Shown here one piece after another: positions 1 through 13,000 of a stretch of 64,000 nt of DNA. A program made the position numbers and the translations under genes. Position 1 is the first letter of the stretch. Each line of letters starts with the position of its first letter. This stretch comes from Eutreptiella sp. 'Long Island Sound 2002' (Eukaryota > Euglenozoa > Euglenophyceae > Eutreptiales > Eutreptiaceae): positions 6,784,058-6,848,057 of the forward strand of contig OZ038388.1 in NCBI GenBank assembly GCA_964036045.1, written 5' to 3'. The notes beneath the pieces were generated by a model. The model ran no database searches. It was not told the origin of the DNA and worked only from the letters and a program-made list of their open reading frames with translations.

Positions 1-535
1 AACAGGAGCCCAGCGGCCCAGGACACTGCACACACATAGGGCGGCCGAGGGACAGGAAAGAACCAATACCCCATGGGTCGGACGCACTGGGGCGACTCAG
101 CCGACCCACCGGGCCAGTGGCAGGAGCGGTACTCCAAGGCCACTGGTCCAAGCCCGGCCAGGCTGCATCGGGGACCATGGCAAACGTCACCCGGAGCCAT
201 GGAAACAACCGGTGACAGGCAAGCCGGTACACAGTCCAGGAGGGGGTCACCTGCCAAGCAGAGTGGCCCCGCAACTCAAGCCACAAGGTTGAGGCGGTGG
301 TACCGTAGACAAGCGGGAGCAATACCCCTTGTGGTGAGAGATACTCCACGCGGCTGGGCAGCCCCCCAGAGCTGCCGCCCAAAGGAGGGGGCATGTGGCC
401 CTACCCATGGACACATGTGGGGACACCCTCCCACCTGGGACACATGGACCGGGTGGCCGCGACAATGCCTTCCCAAGCACATGCGGGAGCGGCTCAAGAG
501 GCACCTGACATAGGGCAGTGGGAGGGACAGGACTG
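1..535. repeat. Repeat unit U, copy 1
   Basis: This stretch matches 29786-30317 almost base for base. It begins inside the last unit of the ~65-bp minisatellite seen complete at 29172-29835, so the window starts in the tail of a second minisatellite array. Several open frames run through it on both strands, but none resembles a known protein and the same frames exist in the other copy only as overlapping shadows. I treat it as non-coding repeat. At 535 it leaves the homology with the 30-kb copy and joins repeat R2. Confidence 0.8.
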
Positions 536-1239
536 ACGCTTCCCGTGGGGGGCCGGCCACGGGACGCTGCGGTGACACGCACAGGTGAGCAGGCAGGCAA
601 AGCACTACGCTCACAAGGGCATCAATACGCTCGTGTCATGTGACAAAGCGTTTCAGGATCCTTGCCACTCTGCAACAAGGGAACGAAAGTATGTACAGCA
701 ACACATCAGGATATTTACACATGGGGTTAAGACTGGACTGGGGTAAGGGCATCACAGGACCATAGACACTCAGTCCCAACTCGTATCCCAATCCCAGGTC
801 CGACCCTCTCAGTGGCTGGTGGGGGCGGGGGCTCAAACACAACCCATGCCCTGCTCAGTCCGGACCCTGAAACCCTGCCATTAGGGGGAGGTGTCCCGCC
901 CAGCCACAGGCGAGTTCCTGGGAACCAAGGGGCTCCAATGCCAACCGACTGTGGCTCCCTATGCTCCCTTAACGGCAGGTTCCAACTCCTCTCTGAGCCA
1001 GAGATATGGCCCCGCCATTTTCACCTAGGAGTTGGTAGCTGAAAATGGGCTGTTTCAGCCCAAACTGATATTAACTCAAAAATCCCCAAAACTGACCCCT
1101 CGTCCGGACCCGCCAGAGGTAGGGACGCGGCAACTGACCCTATGCTCTTCGAGTACGAACTCTCTGGAGCCCTCACCCAACCCGGTTCCCTCTGAGGTCC
1201 CGGCATCAGGGCAACACGGATTCGTCATGTGGGGTCATG

Positions 1240-2640
1240 ATGCCAAAATCACCAAAATTGGCGTCATTCCCACGCGTGGCTCGCCCGGCCAGGGCAAGGC
1301 CAATGGCTCATAGGCTAGGAGGCAGGACCTAGGACTCATATCTGAGTGTACAACTTGGAATTAGGTCCGGGGTCTCTGTGGGCATAGAGGAATGGGGCCG
1401 CCAATTGACCACACTGAGGGGTGAAAAATTGAGGTTCCAAAATGGGGTCATTTTGGCTGCTCGAAATGAGCCAAAATTCGGGGTGCTCCCAATAGTATAT
1501 CTCCACGCCGGCTTGGAGATCTGATCCGCCATTCCATACGCGATCCACTGGGAGTCCAACAGAGACTCCCATGCCCTTGGCTCTCAGAGATCTCCATGCC
1601 ACTCGGTGTGGTGACGATCCCAATTGGGTCCACAAATGCCAAAATGGCAAAATTGCCCACACTCACTTTGGGCTAGCGCCTTGACGAAGGTTGCTCCGCT
1701 TCGCCCACGTGGTGTGTGAACCATGGGGACCAATATACATAACACCCATGTCATATACGGTCCATTGGTCCATGCGTCCGGCGTGCACGGGTGGGCTCAA
1801 CATGGTGCACGGCGGGCAGCAAAAGTGGAAAATTGCTCAAAATGGTCAAAAATGCGCACACTCATGGTTAGGGCAAATGAGGCACATGCCCGACTTGGAC
1901 CGGAGTGTGCCATAGGATTGGTATCAAGTCATGTGTGTCCAACATATCTTTTGGGCGTCGCCCAACTCCTCCGGTTTTGGGAATGGCAGGGTCGCCAAGT
2001 GAGCCCATGATTTGGGATAGTCCCAAATCGCCAACATGGCGGCCACGGTATGCCAAGCCCAAGAGGAGTTATTCGCCGGGTCCAAGATATGTTGGGCACC
2101 GAAGTATGTACCCTCATAACATACTTGGGTCATGATGTCAATTGAGCGCAACGTTGAGAGACAAGGTCGCCACTTGACATCATGACGGGCCAAAAACGGC
2201 AAAATTGGCACAAAGACATACAAAAGTGCCTTGAAAGGCCCACAATTATATTATAGTATCTTCGGCTTGGATCGTGCAATCAACTAATCCTTCTAAACAC
2301 AATGACTTGACACCAATGACCTTCGATTCCACGTATGTGCTCCACTTGGGGCGCTTTGAAAGGTTACGAGCGCTACTTCCCAAGTGGGCACATGAAAATA
2401 TGGAAAATTGCAAAACACACACCTTGCTCCCAACGCATCGCTTCGGGATCGCCACACAAGCTTCCCTTCACGAAGGTTAGGCTTGCAATTGATCGTAGGG
2501 AGTATGGAGAAGGGGCTTGCACAATATGAGGTCCATTGGCGGGCTTGGCTTGGAGCGATGGACCCGCCAAATGGGCACGCAACACAACACAAGGCACATA
2601 CTCCATATTGCCCAAAAAGGTAGCTCCCCCCACGATATGT
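1240..2640. repeat. Degenerate ~190-bp periodicity inside R2
   Basis: Related A-rich motifs of the type AAAATGGCAAAATTG, several followed by CACACTCA, recur near 1250, 1436, 1638, 1828, 2196, 2396 and 2605. Spacing is about 190-200 bp or a multiple. The same series is present in copy 2 around 19920-21290. This suggests the core of R2 arose from an old satellite-like tandem array whose units have since diverged. Confidence 0.4.
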
Positions 2641-2756
2641 CATGCCCCTCCAAGGGCATAACTTTGTGTCAATCGCTCATAGGAACTCAAGGAGAGTTCC
2701 TATGCAACACCAACACTCGCGCGCTACACTCGAAAGTTATCTTAACGCACGCAATA

Positions 2757-3399
2757 TCATGGCCATAGAGTTACAACGCAAACTCTACCCTCTTGACAAT
2801 GATCCATTACACTAGCGCGCACGTGTGGATACGCAAGGCATATGATGCTTCCTAAATTACGTCGGGAGTATTGTGAATACATCCCACGTTTCCTTATTGT
2901 CATTCCTCGCAAGCAACACGAGATATGACCTTCACAAGTGGCCTCACGAATCAACTTTGTTTTGCCCATATCTTTAAGACAAATGGAGGGCAGGATAAAA
3001 GGAAAGTTGATTCGTGCATAGGGAAGCACGTAGGTCCACTCGAAAGAGATCAAATCAAGTGCGGGGATGTCGAAGTCGAAAATCCGATTTCGACATCCTG
3101 AAAAATTCGGATTAAGGTTGCGAGTGTAGAATGTGAAAATTGCGGATGCATCAACGCAATTCCTGAAGACTTTAGAGCCTTCGTCACGTAAAATTTCCAT
3201 TATAAACAGTTAAACTGGCGGTTACGGTAAAGTCGCGATCCAACCGCCAGCAGTCAAAACAGTGAATATCAGAACGGAAGCGTAAAAATTGACCCAAACA
3301 ATATGAAAATAAAACCCTGTTGATTCCTGATGTTCTGATATATAAATCTCCGCTGGCGGTGCATCGATTGCCGATGCGGGGCTTTACGGCACGGAACAC
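2757..3399 (-). pseudogene. Broken copy of the R2 open frame
   Basis: This is the counterpart of the 216-codon frame at 21432-22082. Here an 8-bp deletion near 3187 splits it into a 71-codon 5' piece (3184-3399) and a 147-codon 3' piece (2757-3200) in different frames. I recognise no domain. The segment is more AT-rich than its surroundings. It may never have been a gene; only the intact copy makes it worth noting. Confidence 0.35.
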
Positions 3400-3437
3400 G
3401 CTCCCGCCGGGCTCGCACCGGGCGTCAACGGGCGCCT

Positions 3438-3585
3438 TCCGTACATGGGGTTAGTGGACCGGAGACCGGTCTTCCCTTCCGTACTTGGGGTTAGTGGACC
3501 GGAGACCGGTTGTATGCCGTAACCTAGCCATGGGGTTCCGGAGACCAGTTGTATGCCGTAACCTAGCCATGGGGTTCTGGGTACC
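3438..3585. repeat. Short tandem duplications at the R2 end
   Basis: Two ~38-bp units sharing GGTTAGTGGACCGGAGACCG follow one another. After them come two ~39-bp units sharing TGTATGCCGTAACCTAGCC. The equivalent array in copy 2 lies at 22118-22265. Both arrays end at the point where the R2 copies stop being homologous. Confidence 0.7.
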
Positions 3586-3592
3586 GCTTCAC

Positions 3593-5076
3593 CCCCCTCC
3601 TTAGAGCACACCCCCGGGAGGGCTCGATAACACCCAAGCATAGCAGCGGGTACCCAGGACCATATCCTGAAGGGGGGGTGTCACATCCTCACTTCAGGCT
3701 GATTCGCAGGTTAGGCTCCAAACTCCACAGTAAGACAGGTATAGTGCTGTAGGGTCTTGTAACTTCAAGTATAGTATCAAGTATCAAGTCCCGGGTCCTG
3801 GCGGCGATTGTTCGGCATCCAAAGGACCCGTTAACCCATACCAGGCGCACCGGGTGCCGGCTGCTATGGTCACCACCACAGTGGCAGTGGCATACACAGC
3901 CAACATAGGCGTCACACGACGACCGAGGTGGTCCCACAGGTCGAGAGCGACCACAAAGATCCATCAGGCTACCCCAAGCTTCCCAAGGCCCGCCGACTGG
4001 GGAGAGTCCCCACGGGTCCTTCCTCGGGCGCACCATGTCCATATCCATACGACGCGAGTCCAGAGTGTCACAGCCGAACGAGCTCCTCCTTAAGGGATCG
4101 GGCATCAAGGCCGTCTTTTCCCTCGCCCTATTACCACGAAGGCCATACATGAGGGAGTCCTCATGCAGTGTGGGCGGAGGCGTCGACTCCTCAAACCACC
4201 AGTTTCCCAGGCAGACTGACCGAGGCCAGGAGCACCGGAGGCCGCCATCTGACTGCAAGTGCGTCTGCGAATCGGTAGGCTCACACTGGGACTGACAGTG
4301 GCGGACCGCTGGGAGTGTAGTCAGGCAACTGGGCTTCCCGCCTGGCGCCATCAGGATCTCCACATCACAGCGAATAGGGCAACACGGTATCACGAGCACT
4401 CAAACAGTAGAATCTGTACTCAGGTACTGGTCCAGGCTGGACCAGGCTGTAAGAACATGTACACGGGGACTCAAGGCGCCTTTGTATACGATTCGCAACC
4501 CCTCGGGGGAAAAACAGTCCACATCTCAGTGATGGGCCGACAAGACTCAACATACAGATGCACATATCCTGGGGGGCAGAAAAAGATGCAATAAGCGGGG
4601 TAAATAGGCGTGTAAACACACTCTGGATAGAGCGCCAAACCACGCCCCGGTTAGGATAAGGCAATGCAGGAGGGTGGACAGGAAAGCGCCTGAGTTCAGG
4701 CCATATATAGTCTCGAGACACACGTCGACCGGTCTGGATTCCGCAAGTGCCATGGAACCAGACCACACACCAAAAGAAAAATCGCAATGCCGATGACAGC
4801 GGCATCCGTTGCGCAACGTCGTATGGGCTTCAAGGCCCCAAGAGCTCAGAAATATGAAGGTCAGTCGCCCTACCTGGCTTCCCAAGGATTCAGCAGGTGG
4901 GGAGTGACGAATAGAATTGAAAGAGAGGGGCCATCCTCCTCTGGATTCAGCAGGGGGGGTATATGGCCACTCTGATGGCAGGTCACCGGAAGATGAGAGA
5001 GAGCAAGCAAGTGAGGGACGATCCGTCGGCCTCACAAGCGCCTCAAAGCACATCAGCAGAGAGCTCAGGGCGCTGA
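3593..5076. other. Non-coding, probable 3' flank of chromovirus 1
   Basis: No supported gene. By position this should hold the 3' untranslated region and 3' LTR of the minus-strand element whose chromodomain ends at 5077. A run of G followed by TGTCACATCC near 3673-3690 looks like an LTR edge, but it would belong to the opposite orientation. The motif GGATTCAGCAGG occurs twice (near 4887 and 4942). I found no second copy of any part of this region in the window, so the LTR cannot be delimited. Confidence 0.5.
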
Positions 5077-5958
5077 TCAGGCACCCCTGGCTGCAATCGC
5101 CCGGGTGAGTGCTGCCAAGTCCGAAACGTGGATCTTGGTCTTGTGCTTGCGGATGTACTCCATGAAGGGAGTATTGACCCGCGGCACGAACGAGGAGACG
5201 GGTTCCCAGGTATCGTGGGACGGCCCATAGCCTCGCCAAGCAACCTTGAACTCCAGACCTCCGGGTGCCGAGGCTTTCGGACGCTGAGCCAGGATCTTCT
5301 CGACAGTATAGTCGTCCTGCTCAGCATAGTCATCATCCGAATCAACCCCATGAGCGGCATAGCTCAGGGACACATGTTGGCCACGGAGGTCGGGTTCCCG
5401 CACACGGAGTTGACTCTCGTGGCGCTCCCTGAACTGTCCGTGACCCACCTTGATGCGGTAGGTGTCCTCACCAATCCTGCGGACCACCTCGCCGGGTGTG
5501 AACCAGGTCTTGGTGCGGTGGGTGCCCATGGGGCGGGGTCTGATCACCCACACCGGGTCTCCCACCCTGAACTTCTGCGCTGTCGAGCTCGGGGCGGACC
5601 TCTGACGCTCAGCATGCTCCTTTTCGAGCTGCTGGCGGATGTCCCGCGCCGTTTGCTCTTGCCGCGCGAAGAATTCCTTGGCATCCATAGCCATGCCATC
5701 ACCAGACAAGGGAAGTCCCCTACCCAGGGGGTCCCTGCCGAACAGAATCTGGTGAGGGGACAAACCACCCGGTGTGGGGGTGTCATGATGGGCCTTCAGA
5801 GCAGGCCACATCTCCTCAAACCAGTTCCGCCGTGGATTGGTGATGTGGATCTTGCGCAGCTTCTCGAACAGCTGCCGTCCAGCCACTTCAGCACGGCCGT
5901 TAGACCGGCTGAGATAGGCGACGCTCTTGGCATGACGTATCCCCATGAGAAACACATA
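5077..5958 (-). pseudogene. Chromovirus 1 integrase C-terminus plus chromodomain
   Basis: Minus-strand frame of about 292 codons in the same phase as the main pol frame. It opens just upstream of the third integrase acidic residue (E of NGRAE) and runs through the integrase core and C-terminal region. It ends in a chromodomain, recognisable from YTVEKIL, then VAWRGYGPSHDTWEP. The stop is TGA at 5077-5079. In chromoviruses this domain binds modified histones and guides integration. The preceding integrase part is one frame away, so a 1-nt deletion near 5950 separates the two halves. Confidence 0.85.
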
Positions 5959-6906
5959 GCCTTGAACCAGCCACCAGTAAACTGGGGCCCTCGGTCACTG
6001 CAAATGGTGCGGGGGATGTCAAAGACGGTCAGCCAATGACGAATCATCATGACTGCCACTTCCTTGGCAAGCAACCCCTTTTTGCGTGCCGGAAGGGCTA
6101 CAACGTAGCCGCTGTGGCGGTCCACACAGAGAACCACACAGTCAAAGGTCTCCTTGCCAATGTGCACTTCGGGCATGGAGAAGACGTCCATGGCCACGCT
6201 CTCCATGGGCTGGTCAGGAAACGGGGTCCATTGGGCTTCCCCCTTGACGTTCCGGTTATCGGGATTGCAGGCCTGACAGACCGAGCAACCCTTCCTGACT
6301 TTCTTGATGGCGGTGTAGAGAACGATATGGTCAATCTCGAACCGGCGCTGCATGTCAAGGGCTTGCTTCTTGACCCCTGGGTGCAGCATGTGGTGGTGCC
6401 AAGCTTCACAAAGCTCGAGCACCCGGGACTCCGGTACTAGCAGCTTACCATTCCGGTAGAGCTTGCCATCTTCCTCGGTCAGCCCCTTTGGCCACTTCTG
6501 CCCGTCGTCAGGGTCGGTCACAGCCCTATACTCGGCCGCAAAGGCCTCAGACTTGGCGTAATCGTCGGTCCAGTCGTCCTGGAGGCAAGACTCCGGGAAG
6601 AGGTGCTTGTCGGACTCAGCTCCCTCGGGGGCGAGTACACTGACCGCTCTGCTCACCCTCGACGCGAGGGGGGCATCTGCAGCCATGACGACGAAGCATT
6701 TAGCACCCTGCTCCTCCATCAGGCGCTCCATTTCGATGATCCTCTTGGCTTCAGCGGTCTCAGCCTCATCGCCATGGGCAGAGATATCCGTCATGCCCTT
6801 GCTGGCGGGATAGGCCCACCTACTGAGACAGTCCGCCACGGTGTTATCCTTTCCAGGAATATACACAACCGTGAGGTCGAACTTGGCCAAGGTCTCATGC
6901 CACTGC
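5945..6906 (-). pseudogene. Chromovirus 1 integrase N-terminus and catalytic core (frameshifted)
   Basis: This follows RNase H. First comes the linker VVYIPGKDN followed by ADCLSRW, then a zinc-binding HHCC module (HHHMLHPG ... CSVCQAC). The first two catalytic acids lie in MDVFSMPE and CSDRGPQFTGGWF. The segment is in a different frame from both its neighbours. An extra G in a GGG run near 6905 separates it from RNase H, and a lost base near 5950 separates it from the third catalytic residue. The two shifts compensate. Protein conservation on both sides shows these are indels in a once continuous pol gene. Confidence 0.85.
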
Positions 6907-9900
6907 CCGTCGGGAGGCAGGACCTGAGGGGGTGTCCACGTGCTCCTTGTGCCACGACTGCAGACTCTGATGGTCGGTGCAGACGGTGACGGGATGGAGG
7001 GCTATGTACCCAGCCCATTTCCTGAGAGCCATGACGATGGCATACGCCTCCTTTTCACGGGGCGTCCACGTCCGTCTCTGGCCTTCCGCCAGGACTCGGC
7101 TCCAGAAGGCCACGGGCACGTGCCTCCCGTCGTCAAGCACTTGCTCCAACACAGCGCCAATGGCGTAGTCGGAAGCGTCGGTGCGCAGGACGAACCCTCG
7201 GTCGGGATCCACGAGGTGCAGACCCACTGCGGATAGCAGCGCCTGCTTCATCCCCTCAAAGGCACGGTCGGACTCAGCTGTCCAGACCAGAGCCTTCTTG
7301 GACCCCTTCTTGGTCTCCTCTCGGTTGCCCTTGAGCATGGTCGTCATGGGGGCTTCATACTCGGCATACATTTTGATATACCCCGAGTAGTAGTTGCAGA
7401 ACCCCAGATACGCCCGTAGCTCAGAGACCGTCTTGGGCTTTTCCCAGTGCTCAATCGCAGCCACCTTGCCAGGTATGGGCTTTCGCTGCCCGTTCCCGAC
7501 TACGTGGCCAGCGAAGACCACCTCGCTTACCGCAATGGTGGCCTTGTCACTGCTGCCCGTGAGTTTGTGCCGAACCAGAAGGTCCAGCACTCGAGTGACG
7601 TCCCTCTCATGTGCCTCCAGGAGCTCCTCGTAGCTCATACTGGGGTCCCCGGACGCGATGATCACGTCGTCCACGAAGGGGTCCGCACAGTCACGCACCG
7701 GCTCAAGCAGGTTCTCCAGCATCCGCTGAAAAGCCGCATTGCCGTTGGTAACGCCCATGGGCATCACCTTCCACTGGAGAGGTCCAAGTGGGGTGCTCAT
7801 GGCTGTGCAGGCACGGGACTCCTCGGCGAGAGGCATCTGATGATAACCATGTTTCAGGTCAATCACCGTGAAGATCCTGCGCCGGTGTTGTTTTTCCAGC
7901 ATGTCCTCAATGAGGGGAAGCTTATAGCTATCATGCTGCGTTTGGGCGTTCAGGCCGCGGTAGTCGACCACGAGCCGCCACTCACCGGCAACCTTCTTGG
8001 GAACGACGAAGCACGGAGAGGCCCATTCGGAGTGGCACGGCTCGAGCCAGCCTCTCTGGATGAAGTCACGGAGGATCTTCTCCATGGCCTCTTTCCTCTC
8101 GCCCCTCAGGGCAAACTCCCGGTGCCGATACACACGGGGGTCCTGCTTCAGTCGTATCTTGGCCTCGCCATACGGTCCACGCACCGGTGGGGGAAACACA
8201 GGCTTTCCGCTGAAGAAGGTATCCCCATACTTCTGCTTCAGCCTGGCCCTCAATGCCTGAATCTTGGGGCAATCATCGGACTCCGCCTTGGCTTTTCCGG
8301 GCACCTGGACCACGGAGCTTACTTGAGGGGTAGCTACTCCGCTCGCTTTCGGCTCAGGTGGTCTTCCCAGGTAGCCCAAAGGGCCATCTCTGGTCTTGCC
8401 TCGGAATAGATCGCCGTAGGTGGGTGGGTTACCCCCGATTGGCTCGTCCTGGCTCGATAGGTGGTCCAGCACCCTCTGCACGAAGGTGTTCCCGTCATAG
8501 GAACCAGAGACGATCGAGTCCACTTCCCACCAGGCTCTGTCCTGGCCCTTGCCCTCACGCTGGTTTCCCCAGTCGTGAAAGGGCTGATCCATATACCCCT
8601 GAACCAGATCCCACTCCTCTTCAGTGAGGGGGTCTTCCGATTCCGATTCTTCGATGTCAACAGGGGGAACCGCAAAGCATTGCCGCCATGGCTCCGCTAT
8701 GATGCGGTTGACACACACGAAGTCCGTGGCGTCGGCCTGATCAAGGCCCCCATCCACATCGTGGAATTCCGTTGGCCATCTCTGGGGTGGCATGGGCTGT
8801 CCGTTAGCGTCCTGATAGACACTCTCTCCAGCCGGTAGGACGACCTTGTTTAAGGTCATGTTGGTCAATGAGGCTTCCCAATGTCGGGTACTTTCCTCCT
8901 CGGTGCATCCCATAGGAACAACCAGCACTGCCTTGGAGCGGTCCTTGCGAATCTTCGCTATCGCTCTTGGAATGTCCCAACGGGGGCAATGGATCCACAT
9001 CAATCCCTGATGCGGACCCCAGTGCTTCTTCCACGCGGAGTCCTGTGCGCTCCAGTACTTCTCACACACCCGCAGATGGGCGGAGGTTCCTGAAGAGAAC
9101 GCATCCAGGGCCAGATCCGAAGCTCCCAAGTCCGCGACAACTCGGCTCGCCACTTCCGGCCTTACGCCGTACTCCTGGTTTGCAGGACCAGTTGGCTCAG
9201 TGTCCAGCGCGGCCACTTCGAGCTGATTGCGTTCGGGGTGGATCCATTGGCATTCCACAAGGTGCTCAGGTGACGAAAGCCACGAGAGTTGGTCGTCCTG
9301 GTACAGGGTCATGGAGGCCTGGGCCGGTAGGACGCCGGAGTCCGTCTCCATCATGAAGTTGTACCCAACGATCATGTCCCAGTCCATCTCGGCCTCGTAG
9401 AAGCGACCGTGCAGGAGGATTTCCTTGCCGAGGTCTGGGCGGCTCAGCTCACGATGGTTCACGAACTGCAGCCCAATGGCCGCTTCTTTCGTGCCTCCCA
9501 CCATGTACTGGCCGTTCGCCACCTTCAGCCTGACAGGTTTCCGACTGTCGGTCAAACACTCTGGTGGAAGTAGGCCAGCCTTGACCAAGCTGACTTGAGC
9601 TCCCGTGTCGACCAACACGTCGAAAACCTTTTCCACTTCCCCGCATAAGGCACGGACCTTAAGATGCAACTGCCGCTCGCGACCGACACGGCGCACGGCG
9701 TGCAAACTCAGGATCTCCGGCCGTTCCAGAAGCTCGACAAGCGACTGGTGCAGGTCGTGGACAATGGGCTCAGGCTGCCCATCTGCAGCATCCAGCTGCG
9801 GTCCGGGTGATCCTCCGATATTCTCGGAAAGATCTTGAAGTACATCAAACACATTCTTGGTCGCGAAGGACGGACGGGTGCCAGGGTTCGTGCCTTCACT

Positions 9901-10056
9901 TGCCCTCACCCCGCCTCCGCGACTGGGTGCCGGACCGGGCCTTCCGCCCGCGGCAGTCCCCTTGTGCTTATCGACTCCCGACTGGGATGGTTCGGCGCTT
10001 CCCACGTCACCATCCTGCGACCGCCCTAGCTGGGGCCCTTGGCTGCAGGGGCTCCG
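6895..10056 (-). pseudogene. pol: Chromovirus 1 Pol: protease, MT-like module, RT, RNase H
   Basis: The frame is open from just after the Gag stop at 10057 (first start-type codon GTG at 10005) to 6895. Positions from 10005: retropepsin with DTGA at about residue 133; a module resembling the DIRS Dam-like domain at about 315-385 (LDAFSSG, then WIHCPRWDI in place of NPPF, then VLVVPMG); reverse transcriptase at about 580-830, with FVDD replacing the usual YxDD near 778; RNase H with RTDASDYAIGAVLEQ near 940. Long, with uninterrupted RT, so fairly young apart from the frameshift that removes integrase. It should be read together with Gag by readthrough of the TAG at 10057. Confidence 0.9.
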
Positions 10057-10062
10057 CTAGGG
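10051..10062 (-). promoter_or_regulatory. Candidate Gag-Pol stop-codon readthrough site, family 1
   Basis: Gag ends with TAG at 10057-10059 and the same frame continues without another stop into pol. The codon after the stop is CGG, and a stop followed by CGG is a known leaky context for one class of viral readthrough signals. The next ~35 nt are GC-rich and can form at least a short bulged stem (GCCCCT with AGGGC). Readthrough is inferred from frame continuity and from equivalent sites in families A, B and C. Confidence 0.5.
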
Positions 10063-13000
10063 GGCGTCGGTTGTGGAAGAAGGGGTGTTCTCCTCCGCAT
10101 CAACCTCGTTGACGCCCTTCTTCCTTCTTTCGCTGCGAGTAGGCTTCTTGTCCTTGTCCTCGTTCTGGTTGTTCTGGTTGTTCTCCTTGTTCTTGTTGTC
10201 CGACCTGGGGACCCAGTTCCTCTTGATCTCCTGGATCTCCTTGGCCAACTCGGTCCCCTGCGACACCAGCTTGGAGAGCTCGTCCCTGTCCACCTCCACC
10301 TTGGCTTCCCGGATACCCGCGGGCGCACGCTTCTTCGACCCGTGCGCCTTCTTGTAAGCCTCCGTGTCGGCCTTGTGGACGGGGCATGTTCGGTGGTCAT
10401 GGTTGAAGCCTCGCTTCCTCCCATAACACACGAAACAGCCCTGAGGGTGAGCTCGTATGAACTCCCCAAAGGACAGCGGAGGGTCGCCAATGCGGCGAGG
10501 GTCCCTCTTCTCCTGCTTCCTCCAACCCTGGTGCAGGGGCTTCCAGTTTCCCGGTTTGCACCCCGCGCTCAGGTTCTTGGCCACGAAGGCACAAACGGCC
10601 ACCTCGGCGGGCTCATCGTCGTTGTCATCGTCGACGAGAGTCTCATCGCCGCCGGCTCCCGCTGGGTCCATGGCAGCTTCCCCGCCAGGTCCCTCGCCAA
10701 CGTAGTTGACGTCGCGGTCGCCGGGCCTCAACCCGCGGGTGTGGTGGAGGTTTCGGTACTCCTTGAGTACTTCCTCGCCAACCCACTCCAGGATCTCGTC
10801 GCAGCTCATCCGCGCCGGGATGGCCTGCAGACAGATGGTCTGGCCGCTCAGCTCACACTCGTCAAGGCGCCACATCGCGGTCTTCTCGCGATCGCCCGTG
10901 ATGGTGATGAGGAGAGCGTTCCGCAGGGAGTGCCGTTTGACATCCCGGGCCACGTTCTTCCTCGTCCAAGCCACCACGTTCGTATGATACTCTTTGGGGA
11001 GCATCATCTTGACCGTGTGGTTGGACTTGGCCCTCTTGTATTCCTCCTTGGTGACCCTCTTGATCCATGCTTCCGGCAGCATGGAGAGCAGGCGAGCCTG
11101 CTCGTCACCCTCGTTCCAATCCTCCACGTTGCGGCGGAAGAGGGTGTATTTCCCTCGGAAGTCTCGCCAATCTCGTAGGCGGATCTCCCGTCCATCATGC
11201 TCAAGCTTGATGGACTTCCAGCGCTTGGCAGCCACCTGCGGAGCGTCCAGCCGCTCCTGCTCGTTGAGCCACTTCTTGGCTTCCTTGAGGGTCTTGATTC
11301 TCCCCTCCTTGGTCGCCACGAAGTATAGCTCGCCGAGCACTTCCGGCAGGCGGTACCTGAACCGTCTGAAGACATATCTCTCCGCATCCGCGGGAGGCAG
11401 GTCTTCAGTGACGGTCAGCCCCCAATCGTCCAGCTTCTCCAAGAAGCGGTCCAGGTTGAGGGGGTTGCCATCGTACATGGGGGGCTTGATGTCCTTCAAG
11501 TCTTCCCACACGGCGGCATCCGCGGCCTTAGAGACCATGAACGGCGGCCGCGAGGTTGACCGAGGTTCCCATCGGCCTCGCCCACGGACTCCCACGGCCG
11601 CCACGTCCATCTTCTCCATGGAATCCCTGTGGCTACGCCGCGGTTCCTCCATGTACGCTGAACCTAGATGTTCACGCCGTACTCCTTCCATGTACGCATC
11701 CTCATCACGGCGCCGGCGGCTGCGTTCAGCGGCCTCCCATCGTACACCACGCGGCGGGCTGATGTCGAACTCCTCCAGGTCCAGGTCCAGATCCTCACCT
11801 TCGCCGACATCCCACTCCACGTCTCCTCTGGGGACCTCATCCCTGAGTCCACCATAACGTCCACCAGCCATTGGGATTGGCTCCGGGGCTGGTGCGGGGC
11901 GCCGGGGGCGTACCGGTGTCCGCGGTGGGGCACGGCGGCTGCGGTACTCCGCGCTGAGCCACTCATCACGCCAATCCTCACTGCCACTGCCGGGCGCCAC
12001 GCGCTCGTTGCGGCGGCCCGCGCTGTGGTGAGAGGGGGCGGTGAGAGAGGGGGCACTGGCGCTGGGGCGACTCCTGGGGGCTCCGCCGGGGGCGTGGGGT
12101 CTGCCTGGACCTGGTCCGGGTCCCCAGCTGTCGTCTGACGAGCCAGACTCCAGGGGTGGGTGGTCGCTGCCGACGCTCCCACGGGCTTCCAGCGCGTCCA
12201 GCCTCTGCTGCAGGCCGCTGATGACCGTGTTCAGCTGCCTGGTCTCGGCCCTGGCGATGTCCAGCTCTCTCTGCGCGCGCGCGGCGACCTCGGAGATGCG
12301 AGTCATCTCGCCCTTGCCCGTGTCTACCTCGCGCTCGAGGAACTGGACTCTCCTGCGGAGGTAGACAATTGACCGCCAGGTGGTATCCGGGTCGCCGTTC
12401 CCTGGTGGGTCGTCGGGGTCCCCAGGGGGTCCTCCAGGAGGGCCTCCGCCGGGTCCGCCCGGTCCAGGGGGTCCTCCCCCGCCCGGTGGTCCGCCTCCAG
12501 GGGGTCCACTTGGTGGGCCTCCTCCAGGGGGTCCTGATGGTCCTCCGCCAGGGGGTCCCGGTGGGTCTCCGCCGGGTCGCCTCGGTGGGTCCGAGGATGG
12601 GCGCTTCCTCGTGATGCCGAAGTCCATGTCGTCATCCTCGTCCATGTCGCCCCACCTGGGCGTCTCGGTCTCGGAAGACTCCGAGCTCCGGTAGGGAGGA
12701 GGGAGATCCTCATCCTCACCTTCCGGTTCCATGGGGACGTCTCCGCCTCCTCCGCCCGTCCAAGCCACCACTTGGCGATGTCGGCGGCCTCGTTCATCCC
12801 CTGTCGCTGGACCGTCGCTGGCGGTGAAGAAGGGGTCACTGTCGTGGGGGTGTCCACCCGCTGGCCTGCGTGGCCTCTCGGGGGTCTTCCCCTTACCCTT
12901 CCTCCGTCGGTGGGCGGTGGGGCCACTGCTCCCACTGCTGCCCGTGTCGACCTCGTCCAGCGTCATCTTGGAGGAGGCGTCCCCTTCGAAAAGCTTTCGA

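Larger units (their letters stand above)
538..3592. repeat. Repeat R2, copy 1 (~3 kb)
   Basis: A ~3-kb block nearly identical to 19258-22274 and partly to 14838-15178. It starts near an inverted-repeat motif (CCCGTGG...CCACGGG at ~541-562) and ends in short tandem repeats followed by GGGTACCGCTTCA. Compared with copy 2 it carries scattered substitutions and an 8-bp deletion near 3187 that breaks the only long open frame. No transposase, RT or integrase motif is visible. It could be a non-autonomous element, a dispersed satellite derivative or a segmental duplication. Confidence 0.85.

Noticed and set aside
1430-1470. Dinoflagellate spliced-leader relic near TCATTTTGGCTGCTC
   Set aside because: Only partial resemblance to CCATTTTGGCTCAAG and it occurs in repeat DNA; not enough to assign a lineage.
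3670-3690. G run followed by TGTCACATCC as a polypurine tract and LTR start
   Set aside because: Wrong orientation for the adjacent minus-strand element, and no second LTR copy is visible.
5128-8409. Plus-strand frames of ~300 codons opposite Pol (5128-6039, 7447-8409)
   Set aside because: The minus strand here encodes clear integrase, RT and RNase H; the plus frames are shadows.
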